A stretch of 54,819 bases of DNA from JAYWDA01 sp043747555 (GTDB taxonomy: Bacteria > Bdellovibrionota > Bdellovibrionia > Bdellovibrionales > Bdellovibrionaceae), in assembly GCA_043747555.1 (NCBI GenBank), contig JAYTOY010000097.1, positions 1-54,819 on the forward strand, read 5' to 3'. A program made the translations under genes and the position numbers. A model generated the notes under the pieces. That model had not been told where the DNA came from. It ran no database searches and saw only the letters and a program-made list of their open reading frames with translations. Within the stretch, counting starts at the first letter, position 1. Each line of letters opens with the position of its first letter. This document shows, in pieces, positions 16,505 through 24,400 of this stretch.

Positions 16505-18172
16505 TTGAATTTCTTAAGACTGAATGATTTTCTTCTAACCGTCCTTTTTGAAGACGATGAGATCATAGCTGTTGATAAGCCCTACGGCATCAATAGCCAT
16601 ACAAACGAGTCAAAAGCAGAGCATGGCGATTTTGCTCAAGATGGTTTGATAGAGATCTGCGAAAAAAACTTTGGTCGAAGGTTTTATATAGTTCATCGGC
16701 TGGATCAAACAACAACAGGCGTAATTATTTTTGGAAAATCCCCTGAGGCCGCCAAAAAATATGCCGATTTCTTTTTCCAACGGCAAGTCAAAAAAACATA
16801 TTGGTTTGTAACAGCTGAGAGATCAAAAAAAGATCAATATTCAATCGACCAAGTCATTGTGCATAAGGGAAAAGATCAAGAAGCAAAAACCGAGCTTGAG
16901 CTTTTGAAAAAACAATCAAGATTTGAACTTTGGCAGGCTCGCCCACTGACGGGACGAAATCATCAAATTAGAATTCATGCCCTAGCTGCTGGAATTTCAA
17001 TTCTAGGTGATCTAAAGTATGAAGGAAAGCCGTTCCACTTTATTTGTCTTCATAATCATCAAATTCAATTTCCTAATGGGATTCTGATTAAGTCCGAGCC
17101 GCCCCACTATTTTGAAAACTTGCATCTGCTAGAAAATAAAAATTTGTCCAACGCCCTATTTGAAATAGATCGAAGGCAACGTTTATTTGGTCATTCAAAA
17201 TTAACGGATCAATGTTTTAGAATCGTTCATAATAAAAATGAAACAAAGGATTCGGCCCTTAGCATTGATCAATTTGGCAAAAAGCTTATTTTTTCTTGTT
17301 ATGATGAACATTGGACAGAGGCCCACCAAAAAACATTTTCCTACCTTTCCCAGTGGTTGAAAATGCCAATGATTGTCAGGATGATGCACAACCGCGGAAA
17401 AGACCCGCTGAATAAGTCGCAATTTTTAATAGAAGGTGCAGGGGATTCAAGCCAAGATTTGCAAGACAGTGCCTGGGTGGCCAACGAAAATAATATCAAG
17501 TACGAAATACGTTCTGATTCCGGCCAATCTTTTGGATTATTTCTAGATCAGCGATTGCAAAGAAGCTGGGTCTTAAATAACTCTAAAGACAAAGCCGTAT
17601 TAAATTTATTTTCATACACTTGCGGCTTTAGTGTGGCAGCGGCCTTAGGCGGAGCCAAAGACGTGACTTCCGTGGATACAAGCAAAAATGTTCTAAACTG
17701 GGGTCGAAAAAATTTTCAAGTAAATAGTTTGGACGATCAAAAATGCAAATTTTTTTGCCGGGACAGCATTAGTTTTCTTGAGCAAAGTATTCATAAAAAT
17801 ACTAAATATGATTTAATTATCTGTGACCCGCCGTCTTTTTCACGCGGTGAAAAAGGTGTTTTTAAAATTCAAACTAGTCTTGAATTGTTGCTCTCAAATT
17901 GTTTAAAAAGTTTAGATGAAGAAGGCTGTCTTCTTTTTTCAACAAATTTTGAAGGCTTTTTTATGGATGATATTCGTAGGACAATTCTGAAGGTTCAAAA
18001 ATCTCTTCAAATTTCCTTTCTTCAGATTAACTGTGTTCAGCCGGCGCTTGATTTTGAGTTGCCTGGAACTAAAGCCATTCTAAAATCATTTTTGATTAAA
18101 GTGAGCAGCCAAGCTTTCTCCGAAAAAAGCGTTATAAAATCAAATTTTGCGACCGAAATAGACGAAAACTGA
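16505..18172 (+). CDS. RluA-type pseudouridine synthase fused to RlmI-type methyltransferase
   Basis: Residues 1-200 form an RluA-family pseudouridine synthase with the catalytic Asp67 in HRLDQTTTG and the GRNHQIRIHA motif. Residues 215-540 form a Rossmann methyltransferase of the RlmI/RlmK group: NLFSYTCGFSVAA (SAM site), ICDPPSFSRG (catalytic N/D-P-P-x-F type) and a C-terminal strand region. The protein would make two modifications on RNA, probably 23S rRNA. The start is TTG at 16505, with only a weak ribosome binding site. Stand-alone paralogues of both halves occur at 35111-35761 and 32288-33451. The fusion is not a frame artefact, since it is open for 555 codons. Confidence 0.88.
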   Translation: MNFLRLNDFLLTVLFEDDEIIAVDKPYGINSHTNESKAEHGDFAQDGLIEICEKNFGRRFYIVHRLDQTTTGVIIFGKSPEAAKKYADFFFQRQVKKTYWFVTAERSKKDQYSIDQVIVHKGKDQEAKTELELLKKQSRFELWQARPLTGRNHQIRIHALAAGISILGDLKYEGKPFHFICLHNHQIQFPNGILIKSEPPHYFENLHLLENKNLSNALFEIDRRQRLFGHSKLTDQCFRIVHNKNETKDSALSIDQFGKKLIFSCYDEHWTEAHQKTFSYLSQWLKMPMIVRMMHNRGKDPLNKSQFLIEGAGDSSQDLQDSAWVANENNIKYEIRSDSGQSFGLFLDQRLQRSWVLNNSKDKAVLNLFSYTCGFSVAAALGGAKDVTSVDTSKNVLNWGRKNFQVNSLDDQKCKFFCRDSISFLEQSIHKNTKYDLIICDPPSFSRGEKGVFKIQTSLELLLSNCLKSLDEEGCLLFSTNFEGFFMDDIRRTILKVQKSLQISFLQINCVQPALDFELPGTKAILKSFLIKVSSQAFSEKSVIKSNFATEIDEN

Positions 18173-18187
18173 AACTGGGAGATTTCT

Positions 18188-18469
18188 ATGGCCTGTATCC
18201 TATTTGAAGCAGGAAAGAAAATTGGCCAGATTTCTGAATGGGTTTTAATTGAAAGACCGGCGCAAGTTAAGAACGTCCTTGGAAAAGAAGTGCTTATGCC
18301 AAAACCCAAAGACCAATGCACCTTTACCTCCCCAAAGCCGATTCCGAAGCGCAGTGATTTAATCCTGATTTGCGATCATAAACTGGAATACATCCTTAAG
18401 GTCACCTATGTCCGTGGGGGCACATTTGTAACTGCCGATATCATTGAGCAGCGAAAAATGCGGATCTAA
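18188..18469 (+). CDS. Conserved-looking hypothetical protein (93 aa)
   Basis: I do not recognise a family. The protein is small and beta-rich by appearance (short hydrophobic strands WVLIERP, LILICDHKLEYILKVTYV), with a single pair of Cys residues at positions 3 and 42 and no signal peptide. It starts 15 bp after the RluA-RlmI gene with GGGAG as the ribosome binding site, suggesting the same mRNA. Confidence 0.5.
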   Translation: MACILFEAGKKIGQISEWVLIERPAQVKNVLGKEVLMPKPKDQCTFTSPKPIPKRSDLILICDHKLEYILKVTYVRGGTFVTADIIEQRKMRI

Positions 18470-18543
18470 GGCTGGCTGCTTAAATTTTCAGCTTTTCCTT
18501 CACGCCTGGTCGTGAAAAGATAGGTAGGTAAAAGGGGTATTCT

Positions 18544-19278
18544 TTGAAATCCACATTCTTAGTTATTCTGGTATGTCTTTTGGTATTTTCTGGATCTGCA
18601 ACTCTAGCACAAGAGCCCGAAGAAAACTTTGACCACCAGACAGCCGAAGAAGTCGAACGCGCGCGAAGAGAAATTCAGCGACAGTTTGCAGACGCAAAAA
18701 ATCCTGATTCCATCAGTCTAAGATTAAAAAGAAAAATATTAAGTCAATATCAGCATCTAGATCCGAAACATGATGTACCTAAAGATTTACTTGAAAATAC
18801 GATCCTGTATTTTGACCTGAATAAAGAAAAATTTGGTAATCATAATTATTTTTCGGTGATTAACTATGCGGCTCGTTCGGACCAATTTAGATTTTTTGTA
18901 ATTAATTTGGAAACGGGAGTTGTAGAAAAGTTTCGCACGGCACATGGATTTTATTCCGATGAAGACGATGATGGATATGCAACAATTTTCGGGAATGTGA
19001 ATAACTCTGGAAAAAGCTCGATTGGCTTTGCCAGAACTGCAGAAGTCTATTCGGGAAGATTTAATCGAGCGATCAGAATCGATGGCCTATCACCTACAAA
19101 TTCAAACATAAGATTACGAGCCATCGTTGTCCACGGATGGGACAACGTTCACGAACGAGCCGAGATTCAAGGCCGCAGCCGAGGCTGTCCCGCTTTGGAT
19201 TGGACTGTCAAAGATGGAGTGATTGATAAAATCCAAGGCGAAAGTTTACTTAATATGGGTTTTTCACTATTAAACTAA
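18544..19278 (+). CDS. Murein L,D-transpeptidase catalytic domain protein
   Basis: This is a 244-residue exported protein: the start is TTG and the N-terminal 22 residues form a signal peptide (ATLA-QEP). The C-terminal half matches the YkuD_2/murein L,D-transpeptidase family: VINLETGVVEKF, a His in VVHGWDNV and the catalytic Cys in GRSRGCPAL (near residue 218). Such enzymes cross-link or edit peptidoglycan through meso-DAP. In a predatory bacterium they can act on self or prey wall, but the sequence does not say which. It converges on the MCE gene with a 1-bp gap. Confidence 0.87.
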   Translation: MKSTFLVILVCLLVFSGSATLAQEPEENFDHQTAEEVERARREIQRQFADAKNPDSISLRLKRKILSQYQHLDPKHDVPKDLLENTILYFDLNKEKFGNHNYFSVINYAARSDQFRFFVINLETGVVEKFRTAHGFYSDEDDDGYATIFGNVNNSGKSSIGFARTAEVYSGRFNRAIRIDGLSPTNSNIRLRAIVVHGWDNVHERAEIQGRSRGCPALDWTVKDGVIDKIQGESLLNMGFSLLN

Positions 19279-19279
19279 A

Positions 19280-20137
19280 TTAAAATTCTAACTTTGGATT
19301 CCATTTTTCCCAATCCTTTGGAGGACTGGCCACTAAAGGAAATTTACTTTGAGGTTTTGCGATTCCGCCCGCATTATCCGGAGTAAAAAAATCAATTCCC
19401 CCGTGCAACAGCGAATCCATCGAGCTGATTTTCAAAGACGAGCCAAAAAGTCCTAATTTCGCTTGAACACCGACTTTTCTCCAAAAAACTGAATTGGTGC
19501 GCACAAGCTTCACATACTTATTCTCAATATTTATTTGAACATGCACATTTTGGGAATCTTTTGAAAGGATTAGCTTAGTGACGGTGCCTACTTTCATTCC
19601 CCGGAAGGTGACTATATCGCCGGCGCTTACAGATTCAGCGTTTGTTGTTTCAAGAATATAGGATGAAGTATCATCGTGAGTGTCTGTTGATCCTGTTGCT
19701 GATTGAGCTTTAAATTCAAATTTTTCATCAGCTTCGACGGGGCCGGGCAATGCCGCAATATAGGTGCCTTCAAACAGTGTATTTAATCCGCTGATTCCAG
19801 AAAAATCGACTTTAGGAACCACCAATTCAAATTTGGATCCGGCTACTGCAAATTGCTCTGCATCCTTACGTAAGGAAACTTCAACAACAACATCTTTATT
19901 TTCGGCTGAAATATAAACATTTTTAACCAGGCCGATAGGAACGCCTCTGAAACGTACTTTGGTCTTTTCCGCTTGGATCCCCGACGCATCGTCAAAAAGA
20001 ATACGAATCGTTGCTCCGCGATGTTTGAAATAATCAACAAACAACCAGCCTGAAATGATGATGGCAAATATTGGAAAGAGCCAAACATACCAGCCGGTTC
20101 GCAATGATTGCATTTTTTCATTCACCGAGTTTTTCAT
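19280..20137 (-). CDS. pqiB: PqiB-like MCE-domain protein with two MCE repeats
   Basis: A 285-residue, membrane-anchored protein. Residues 15-33 form a transmembrane helix, then come two MCE domains: about 40-135 (ATIRILFDDASGI, VRFRGVPIG) and about 160-262 (TTNAESVSAGD, VTFRGMKVG). MCE proteins form hexameric tubes carrying lipids between inner and outer membranes. E. coli PqiB has three MCE repeats; this one has two, so the tube would be shorter. It overlaps the pqiA-like gene by 20 bp, so translation is coupled. There is no pqiC-type lipoprotein gene next to it. Confidence 0.82.
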   Translation of the reverse strand: MKNSVNEKMQSLRTGWYVWLFPIFAIIISGWLFVDYFKHRGATIRILFDDASGIQAEKTKVRFRGVPIGLVKNVYISAENKDVVVEVSLRKDAEQFAVAGSKFELVVPKVDFSGISGLNTLFEGTYIAALPGPVEADEKFEFKAQSATGSTDTHDDTSSYILETTNAESVSAGDIVTFRGMKVGTVTKLILSKDSQNVHVQINIENKYVKLVRTNSVFWRKVGVQAKLGLFGSSLKISSMDSLLHGGIDFFTPDNAGGIAKPQSKFPLVASPPKDWEKWNPKLEF

Positions 20138-20738
20138 TTTCTTTTTCCCATATCAGTTGAGGATCAAAATAAGCAGAAGCCAGCATCGTAAAAATAACGA
20201 CAATTGCAAAAAGTAAAGATCCTAGGCCCGGTTCGACAGCGGTCCATGGGCCTAATTTCATAATTGCAACTAACACCGCCAATAAAAAAATATCTAACAT
20301 CGACCAGCGTCCAATTGATTCAACCATATGGTAAAGTTTCGTATTAAATCTGGGGTTTTTTTGCCGAGCAAAACTTGTTAGATAAAACAGTATAACAAGT
20401 TTCACGAACGGAATCAGCATGCTGGCTAAGAACACAATCAGAGCGATAGCGACCGAGCCCGATTCCGCCAATGAAATAATTCCGCCCCAGATTGTCGAGC
20501 TATTTCGACTGCCATAAAGTTCGATGGTCATGAACGGAAAAATATTGGCAGGAATGTATAAAATTAAAGCCGTCATTGAAAAAGCCAAGGTCAACCGAGC
20601 CGACTTTGGCTTTAGTTTTTCATGTTTATGGCCGCACCGGCTGCAGGTAAGTGTTTTCTTTAACCCCTGTGGACTTGGAATGGGCTGTGAACAGATCTGA
20701 CAAATTAAAAAATGCTGGGACTTGTAAGATTCCTCCAT
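20118..20738 (-). CDS. pqiA: PqiA-like integral membrane protein
   Basis: A 206-residue protein with an N-terminal zinc ribbon (CQIC near residue 14, CSRC near residue 33) followed by about four transmembrane helices. This is one half of the duplicated E. coli PqiA. PqiA acts with the MCE protein PqiB in envelope lipid transport. Here a single-half PqiA is paired with a two-repeat PqiB-like protein. The small basic gene at 20749-21027 starts upstream on the same strand with a 10-bp gap. Confidence 0.85.
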   Translation of the reverse strand: MEESYKSQHFLICQICSQPIPSPQGLKKTLTCSRCGHKHEKLKPKSARLTLAFSMTALILYIPANIFPFMTIELYGSRNSSTIWGGIISLAESGSVAIALIVFLASMLIPFVKLVILFYLTSFARQKNPRFNTKLYHMVESIGRWSMLDIFLLAVLVAIMKLGPWTAVEPGLGSLLFAIVVIFTMLASAYFDPQLIWEKENEKLGE

Positions 20739-20748
20739 AAGGGTCAGA

Positions 20749-21027
20749 TCAATGCCGTTTTCCTTGGATGCCGCGCTGATTACTTTCCAGTTTATTGATG
20801 CGAGCAGCTTCGTTTCTTTTGCTTTCAGAAATTTTCTGAGATTTAGCTTTAGCTTTCATCTTTACAGAGGTGCTTTTCTTCAAATTCATTTTTCGATGCC
20901 CTGGACTTTTACCGGTATTTTGATCGTCTTTCTGAGCCATTTTGCTCAGCCACGCCAGCTTGTTTTGTAGCTGGTTAACCAATTTGAAGAAAAGTGACGG
21001 CTTTGAGTTGCTTTGAATATTTGACAT
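20749..21027 (-). CDS. Small basic hypothetical protein
   Basis: A 92-residue, very Lys/Arg/Ser-rich protein without a recognisable domain. An in-frame ATG 30 codons later is an alternative start, and neither has a strong ribosome binding site. It lies just upstream of the pqiA-like gene on the same strand, so it may belong to that operon. The low-complexity basic C-terminus would bind nucleic acid or be unstructured; this is inference. Confidence 0.4.
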   Translation of the reverse strand: MSNIQSNSKPSLFFKLVNQLQNKLAWLSKMAQKDDQNTGKSPGHRKMNLKKSTSVKMKAKAKSQKISESKRNEAARINKLESNQRGIQGKRH

Positions 21028-21109
21028 AGATAACTAGATACCATGTGATGTTCATTCCAACAAGCGGGCGACCAGAGATGACAAAATTGTCATAAGGAGA
21101 GGTTGATAC

Positions 21110-21613
21110 ATGAAAAAAAACCATTCGCAAATCGTTAATCTATCTGAAGTTGAAGTGACCGAATTTGGTAAAGGCCGCTTTGGGTTTAAATCGAAAAGGC
21201 TTGCTGCCCATGCTGGCGCTCAAGCCATCGGTTGCAATTGGTTTGAGCTGGCACCTCACCAGACAGCTTTCCCTTACCATTATCACGCTGGAATCGAAGA
21301 AAATATTTTTATCCTTCACGGGGTTGGAGCTTTAAGAATTGGGGCTGACAGAATTGGGGTCAAACAAGGTGATTATATTGCCTTCCCGGCGGGTCCCCAG
21401 TTTGCCCATTCATTGGAAAATACCGGTGAAAATCCTTTGCAATACCTTGTTATTTCTAATAAGAGCTCGGTAGATGTTGTGGGGTATCCGGATTCTAAGA
21501 AGGTGGCTGTTATGGCAACCCCAAATCCGAATGAGTGGCCGCCTCATAGTGCCTGGGTCAGAATGATCATTAAAGAGCAGCCGTCGGTCGATTATTTCGA
21601 AGGTGAAGCGTAA
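21110..21613 (+). CDS. Cupin-domain protein
   Basis: The 167-residue protein has both cupin motifs. The first is YHYHAGIEENIFILHGVGAL (metal-binding His-x-His and Glu, near residues 57-76) and the second is PAGPQFAHSLENTG (near 92-106). Small single-domain cupins bind a metal and act as isomerases, dioxygenases or sensors; the substrate is unknown. It precedes a secreted protein gene by 18 bp, probably in one transcript. Confidence 0.85.
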   Translation: MKKNHSQIVNLSEVEVTEFGKGRFGFKSKRLAAHAGAQAIGCNWFELAPHQTAFPYHYHAGIEENIFILHGVGALRIGADRIGVKQGDYIAFPAGPQFAHSLENTGENPLQYLVISNKSSVDVVGYPDSKKVAVMATPNPNEWPPHSAWVRMIIKEQPSVDYFEGEA

Positions 21614-21631
21614 ACAGTCAAAGGAGTTTTT

Positions 21632-21976
21632 ATGAAAGCCATTTTATCAATTTTTATCGTATTGTTGTCGATGGGCGCTTCCGCCAGCTCAAAGAAAATG
21701 ACCTGCGCTGTTTTTGAAAATAATAACTTATTAAATAAAGTCGATATTGAGTTGAATGAAAAAGTCACACGCGCAGAATTTGGAGCTATCAACGAATTGA
21801 CAGTGATTTTAACAGATATTCCGAACACCTCACAAGTATCGCTAAAAATGATAGGGGCCGAGTTAGGGCTTATCGTTGAAGCCATTGGATCTTTCGGTCC
21901 AACAAGTGAGGGTATTTCAAGTTCAGTTTTAAATCGCGGATTCACAACTTCGATCACCTGCACTCCTATCAAGTAA
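21632..21976 (+). CDS. Small secreted protein
   Basis: A 114-residue protein with a signal peptide (hydrophobic 3-17, ASA-SSK cleavage). Mature Cys residues near 25 and 110 could pair. I do not recognise the family. ATG is preceded by AAAGGAG. The antisense reading frame in the same place is a shadow. Confidence 0.6.
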   Translation: MKAILSIFIVLLSMGASASSKKMTCAVFENNNLLNKVDIELNEKVTRAEFGAINELTVILTDIPNTSQVSLKMIGAELGLIVEAIGSFGPTSEGISSSVLNRGFTTSITCTPIK

Positions 21977-22103
21977 TTACACCCCGTTCATGGCGACTTT
22001 CTGCCCTGAGTACACAGCCTCTTTGATGAATCAGTAGATCTGGTTAGGCCCTGCTTTTGCAGAAAAACTAAATCAGGTTTAACAATTCTAAAAGGGAGCT
22101 CGT

Positions 22104-22703
22104 ATGCAAAATGACAATGTGTCAATCACAGGAATCAAAGGGATGCTTCAAAATTTTAAGACAACTTTTGAAGGTCAGCCCTTATCGTTGCAAGAAATCA
22201 GAAATGAAATCTCTGAAGATCAGAATACAAAGTACGACTTTATTGATTTATTAGAAAAACATCATGATTATTTAAAGGAATCTATTTCTGTTTTAACTAA
22301 CAGAAATGCACTATCTTCGGATAAACAAAGTCACCTTACACGCTTCATTCATCTTTTGAATATGCACGGCAGAGCCGAAGAAGAGACTTTGTATCAAAGT
22401 CTTAAGCATAGTGAAGAAAAAGAAGCCAGAATAGAAGGAATGGCTGGTCAAGATGAACACGATGTCGCGTTTCAGATGGCTCGCGAATTAAAAGACATGA
22501 ATTTCGAAGTCTTTTGGTCTGAAGAGATCGATGCGAAAGCAAAAGTTTTAGCAAGCCTGGTCCATGGTCATATTAATGAAGAAGAAACAGAAATGTTTAC
22601 TATTGCTGATAACGCCATTGAACCAGTAAAAATGCGTGCCATTTCTGGATTTTATTTGGAAAAATGTAAATCTTATTTAGATGAGAAAGTTTTGGAGTTA
22701 TGA
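22104..22703 (+). CDS. Hemerythrin HHE domain-containing protein
   Basis: This 199-residue all-helical protein has hemerythrin/HHE spacing of acidic and His ligands: LLEKHHDYLK (near residue 50), NMHGRAEEETLY (near 89), GQDEHDV (near 115) and LVHGHINEEETEMF (near 152). It would bind a di-iron centre and sense or carry oxygen, NO or iron. It has its own AAGGGAG ribosome binding site. A second hemerythrin-like gene lies at 47178-47678. Confidence 0.85.
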   Translation: MQNDNVSITGIKGMLQNFKTTFEGQPLSLQEIRNEISEDQNTKYDFIDLLEKHHDYLKESISVLTNRNALSSDKQSHLTRFIHLLNMHGRAEEETLYQSLKHSEEKEARIEGMAGQDEHDVAFQMARELKDMNFEVFWSEEIDAKAKVLASLVHGHINEEETEMFTIADNAIEPVKMRAISGFYLEKCKSYLDEKVLEL

Positions 22704-22713
22704 CAAAAAAGTC

Positions 22714-23349
22714 TTATCGTTTAGGTCTTTCTACTTTTTGCTTTTCTTGAATAAAATAGCGAAGGCCGACCAAAGCACCATAGTGGTCGGCATTTTCGTG
22801 CTCTTGGCTTGTAACAGACCGCGAATAGCGCAGATCTATAACTGCGGCATAGCGGTCACTACTCCAGACTTCGGCCTGCAAAGCGCCATCAAAGCCATAC
22901 TCAGTTTTATCTCGAGCCGAGGTTGTTGGCTCGTTGACCCCTCGAAAATCGCTATAAGTGACTTCAACATCTCCTAGGGAATAGGCCGAGTAAAAAGAAA
23001 GCGAAGTCGATAAATAAGAATTTAACCAATATCTGTAGCCCATAGTGATATGAATAAGTTGTGTTTTTTCAGCCAAATAATTGCTGTATCGCTCGCGTAA
23101 ATAAATTTTATTAAGGTAAAAAATTCCAATTTCAAGGCTGCCATGATCACTGATGTCGCCGATCGCCATCAAGGTTAGGCCAGACAAATCAGGAGAAGTC
23201 GCCTTAGAGGTAGAGCCTGCAAAGCTTGTCTTGTAAAAAAAAGGCCCAAAGATCGCCGAAACGTTGCCTTCTTTTGCAGTATAGGCAAAGGTCTTCTCAG
23301 AAATAAAAAATATTGAAATAAGGATCAGGGCCACTAAAGCTTTTAACAT
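22714..23349 (-). CDS. Outer-membrane beta-barrel protein
   Basis: A 211-residue protein with an N-terminal signal peptide (hydrophobic 2-20, TFA-YTA). Alternating hydrophobic/polar strands with aromatic pairs end in GALVGLRYFIQEKQ. The pattern suggests a small porin-like or OmpA-like barrel of about eight strands. No binding partner is visible. It converges on the hemerythrin gene with a 10-bp gap. Confidence 0.65.
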   Translation of the reverse strand: MLKALVALILISIFFISEKTFAYTAKEGNVSAIFGPFFYKTSFAGSTSKATSPDLSGLTLMAIGDISDHGSLEIGIFYLNKIYLRERYSNYLAEKTQLIHITMGYRYWLNSYLSTSLSFYSAYSLGDVEVTYSDFRGVNEPTTSARDKTEYGFDGALQAEVWSSDRYAAVIDLRYSRSVTSQEHENADHYGALVGLRYFIQEKQKVERPKR

Positions 23350-23435
23350 TGTCTAACAGTAAGAGCTGGTTTAAAAAATTCAATCAAAATCGATAAAGGA
23401 TAAATTTGCCTCACTTTTTTTCAAAAACTAACATT

Positions 23436-24380
23436 ATGCACATCAAAAAGTTATTCGTAGCGATGACGATGATTTTTTCTTGTCCACAAGTGTTGGCCGT
23501 AGAAACGCCAAAGGATCCTGACCGCGAAGCTGAGGGCGAAAGTTTAGAAGAAAAATTTATTGAAGGCGATATCTTAGTGTCGGAATGGTTTGATGGAATC
23601 GCTGAAGGGATAGATCTATTTTTAGTTGGCAAGCGCATCACAAAAAGGCGCAATGAGACCAACGTGCGACTGAGCAACTCAACTTATTATACCGAAATTT
23701 CAGGGCTGACGAGTTCCCCAAGCATCAGTGTGAACTTGCGCCTGCCGAACGTTGAAGAGTATTGGAATTTGAAATTCACGAGTTATGATGAAACAAAAGA
23801 ACGTGGAGTTCGTAACAATCAACTTCGCACAACACCACAAGAAAAAAACTATGGGGCGAGCATTGGACTTTTTCGAAAACTAGGTGATGTTCGTACGTCC
23901 TTCCAGCCCCGAATAGAATTGCGCGATCCCTTACAGGTTGGGCATTTATTAGCTTTTGAAAGTTTAGCTGAATTTAAGACGTACCGAGTAAATCCACGAC
24001 TTGAATTTTATGCCAATCCCGGCAAAGGGACCGGTATTTTTCATGCGGTCAATTTTAACTTCAGACTTTCGAAAAAGTTTTCAGTGACCCTTATTAACGA
24101 AGGTGAATACGAAGATAAAAAACATTTATACTCTGTGACTAACGGGATTTCCTTAGGCCAAAGCCTGACCAAAAAAACTTCTTTTTCTTATGGTTTTTAC
24201 GTAGGTTCAAATAATCAGCCAAATTATCACTTGCAATCGTATACTTTTGCCGTCAGTTGGGGCCACACACTGTATAACAAGATCCTTGATTACTCCATCA
24301 CTCCCCAGTTAAGTTTTGATAGGATTAATAGTTTTACGGGAGTGCCGGGGATCTCGTTTGGCATCAGCTTAAATTTTTAA
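23436..24380 (+). CDS. Secreted or outer-membrane beta-rich protein
   Basis: The protein has 314 residues from ATG 23436 and a signal peptide (LFVAMTMIFSCPQVLA-VET). The start at 23436 is better than the TTG at 23406 because only the former puts the signal peptide at the N-terminus. The mature part is charged near the front and then strand-rich with an F at the C-terminus (GISFGISLNF), typical of outer-membrane barrels. I recognise no named family. Confidence 0.65.
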   Translation: MHIKKLFVAMTMIFSCPQVLAVETPKDPDREAEGESLEEKFIEGDILVSEWFDGIAEGIDLFLVGKRITKRRNETNVRLSNSTYYTEISGLTSSPSISVNLRLPNVEEYWNLKFTSYDETKERGVRNNQLRTTPQEKNYGASIGLFRKLGDVRTSFQPRIELRDPLQVGHLLAFESLAEFKTYRVNPRLEFYANPGKGTGIFHAVNFNFRLSKKFSVTLINEGEYEDKKHLYSVTNGISLGQSLTKKTSFSYGFYVGSNNQPNYHLQSYTFAVSWGHTLYNKILDYSITPQLSFDRINSFTGVPGISFGISLNF

Positions 24381-24400
24381 AGCTAGAAAAGAATTTTAAT

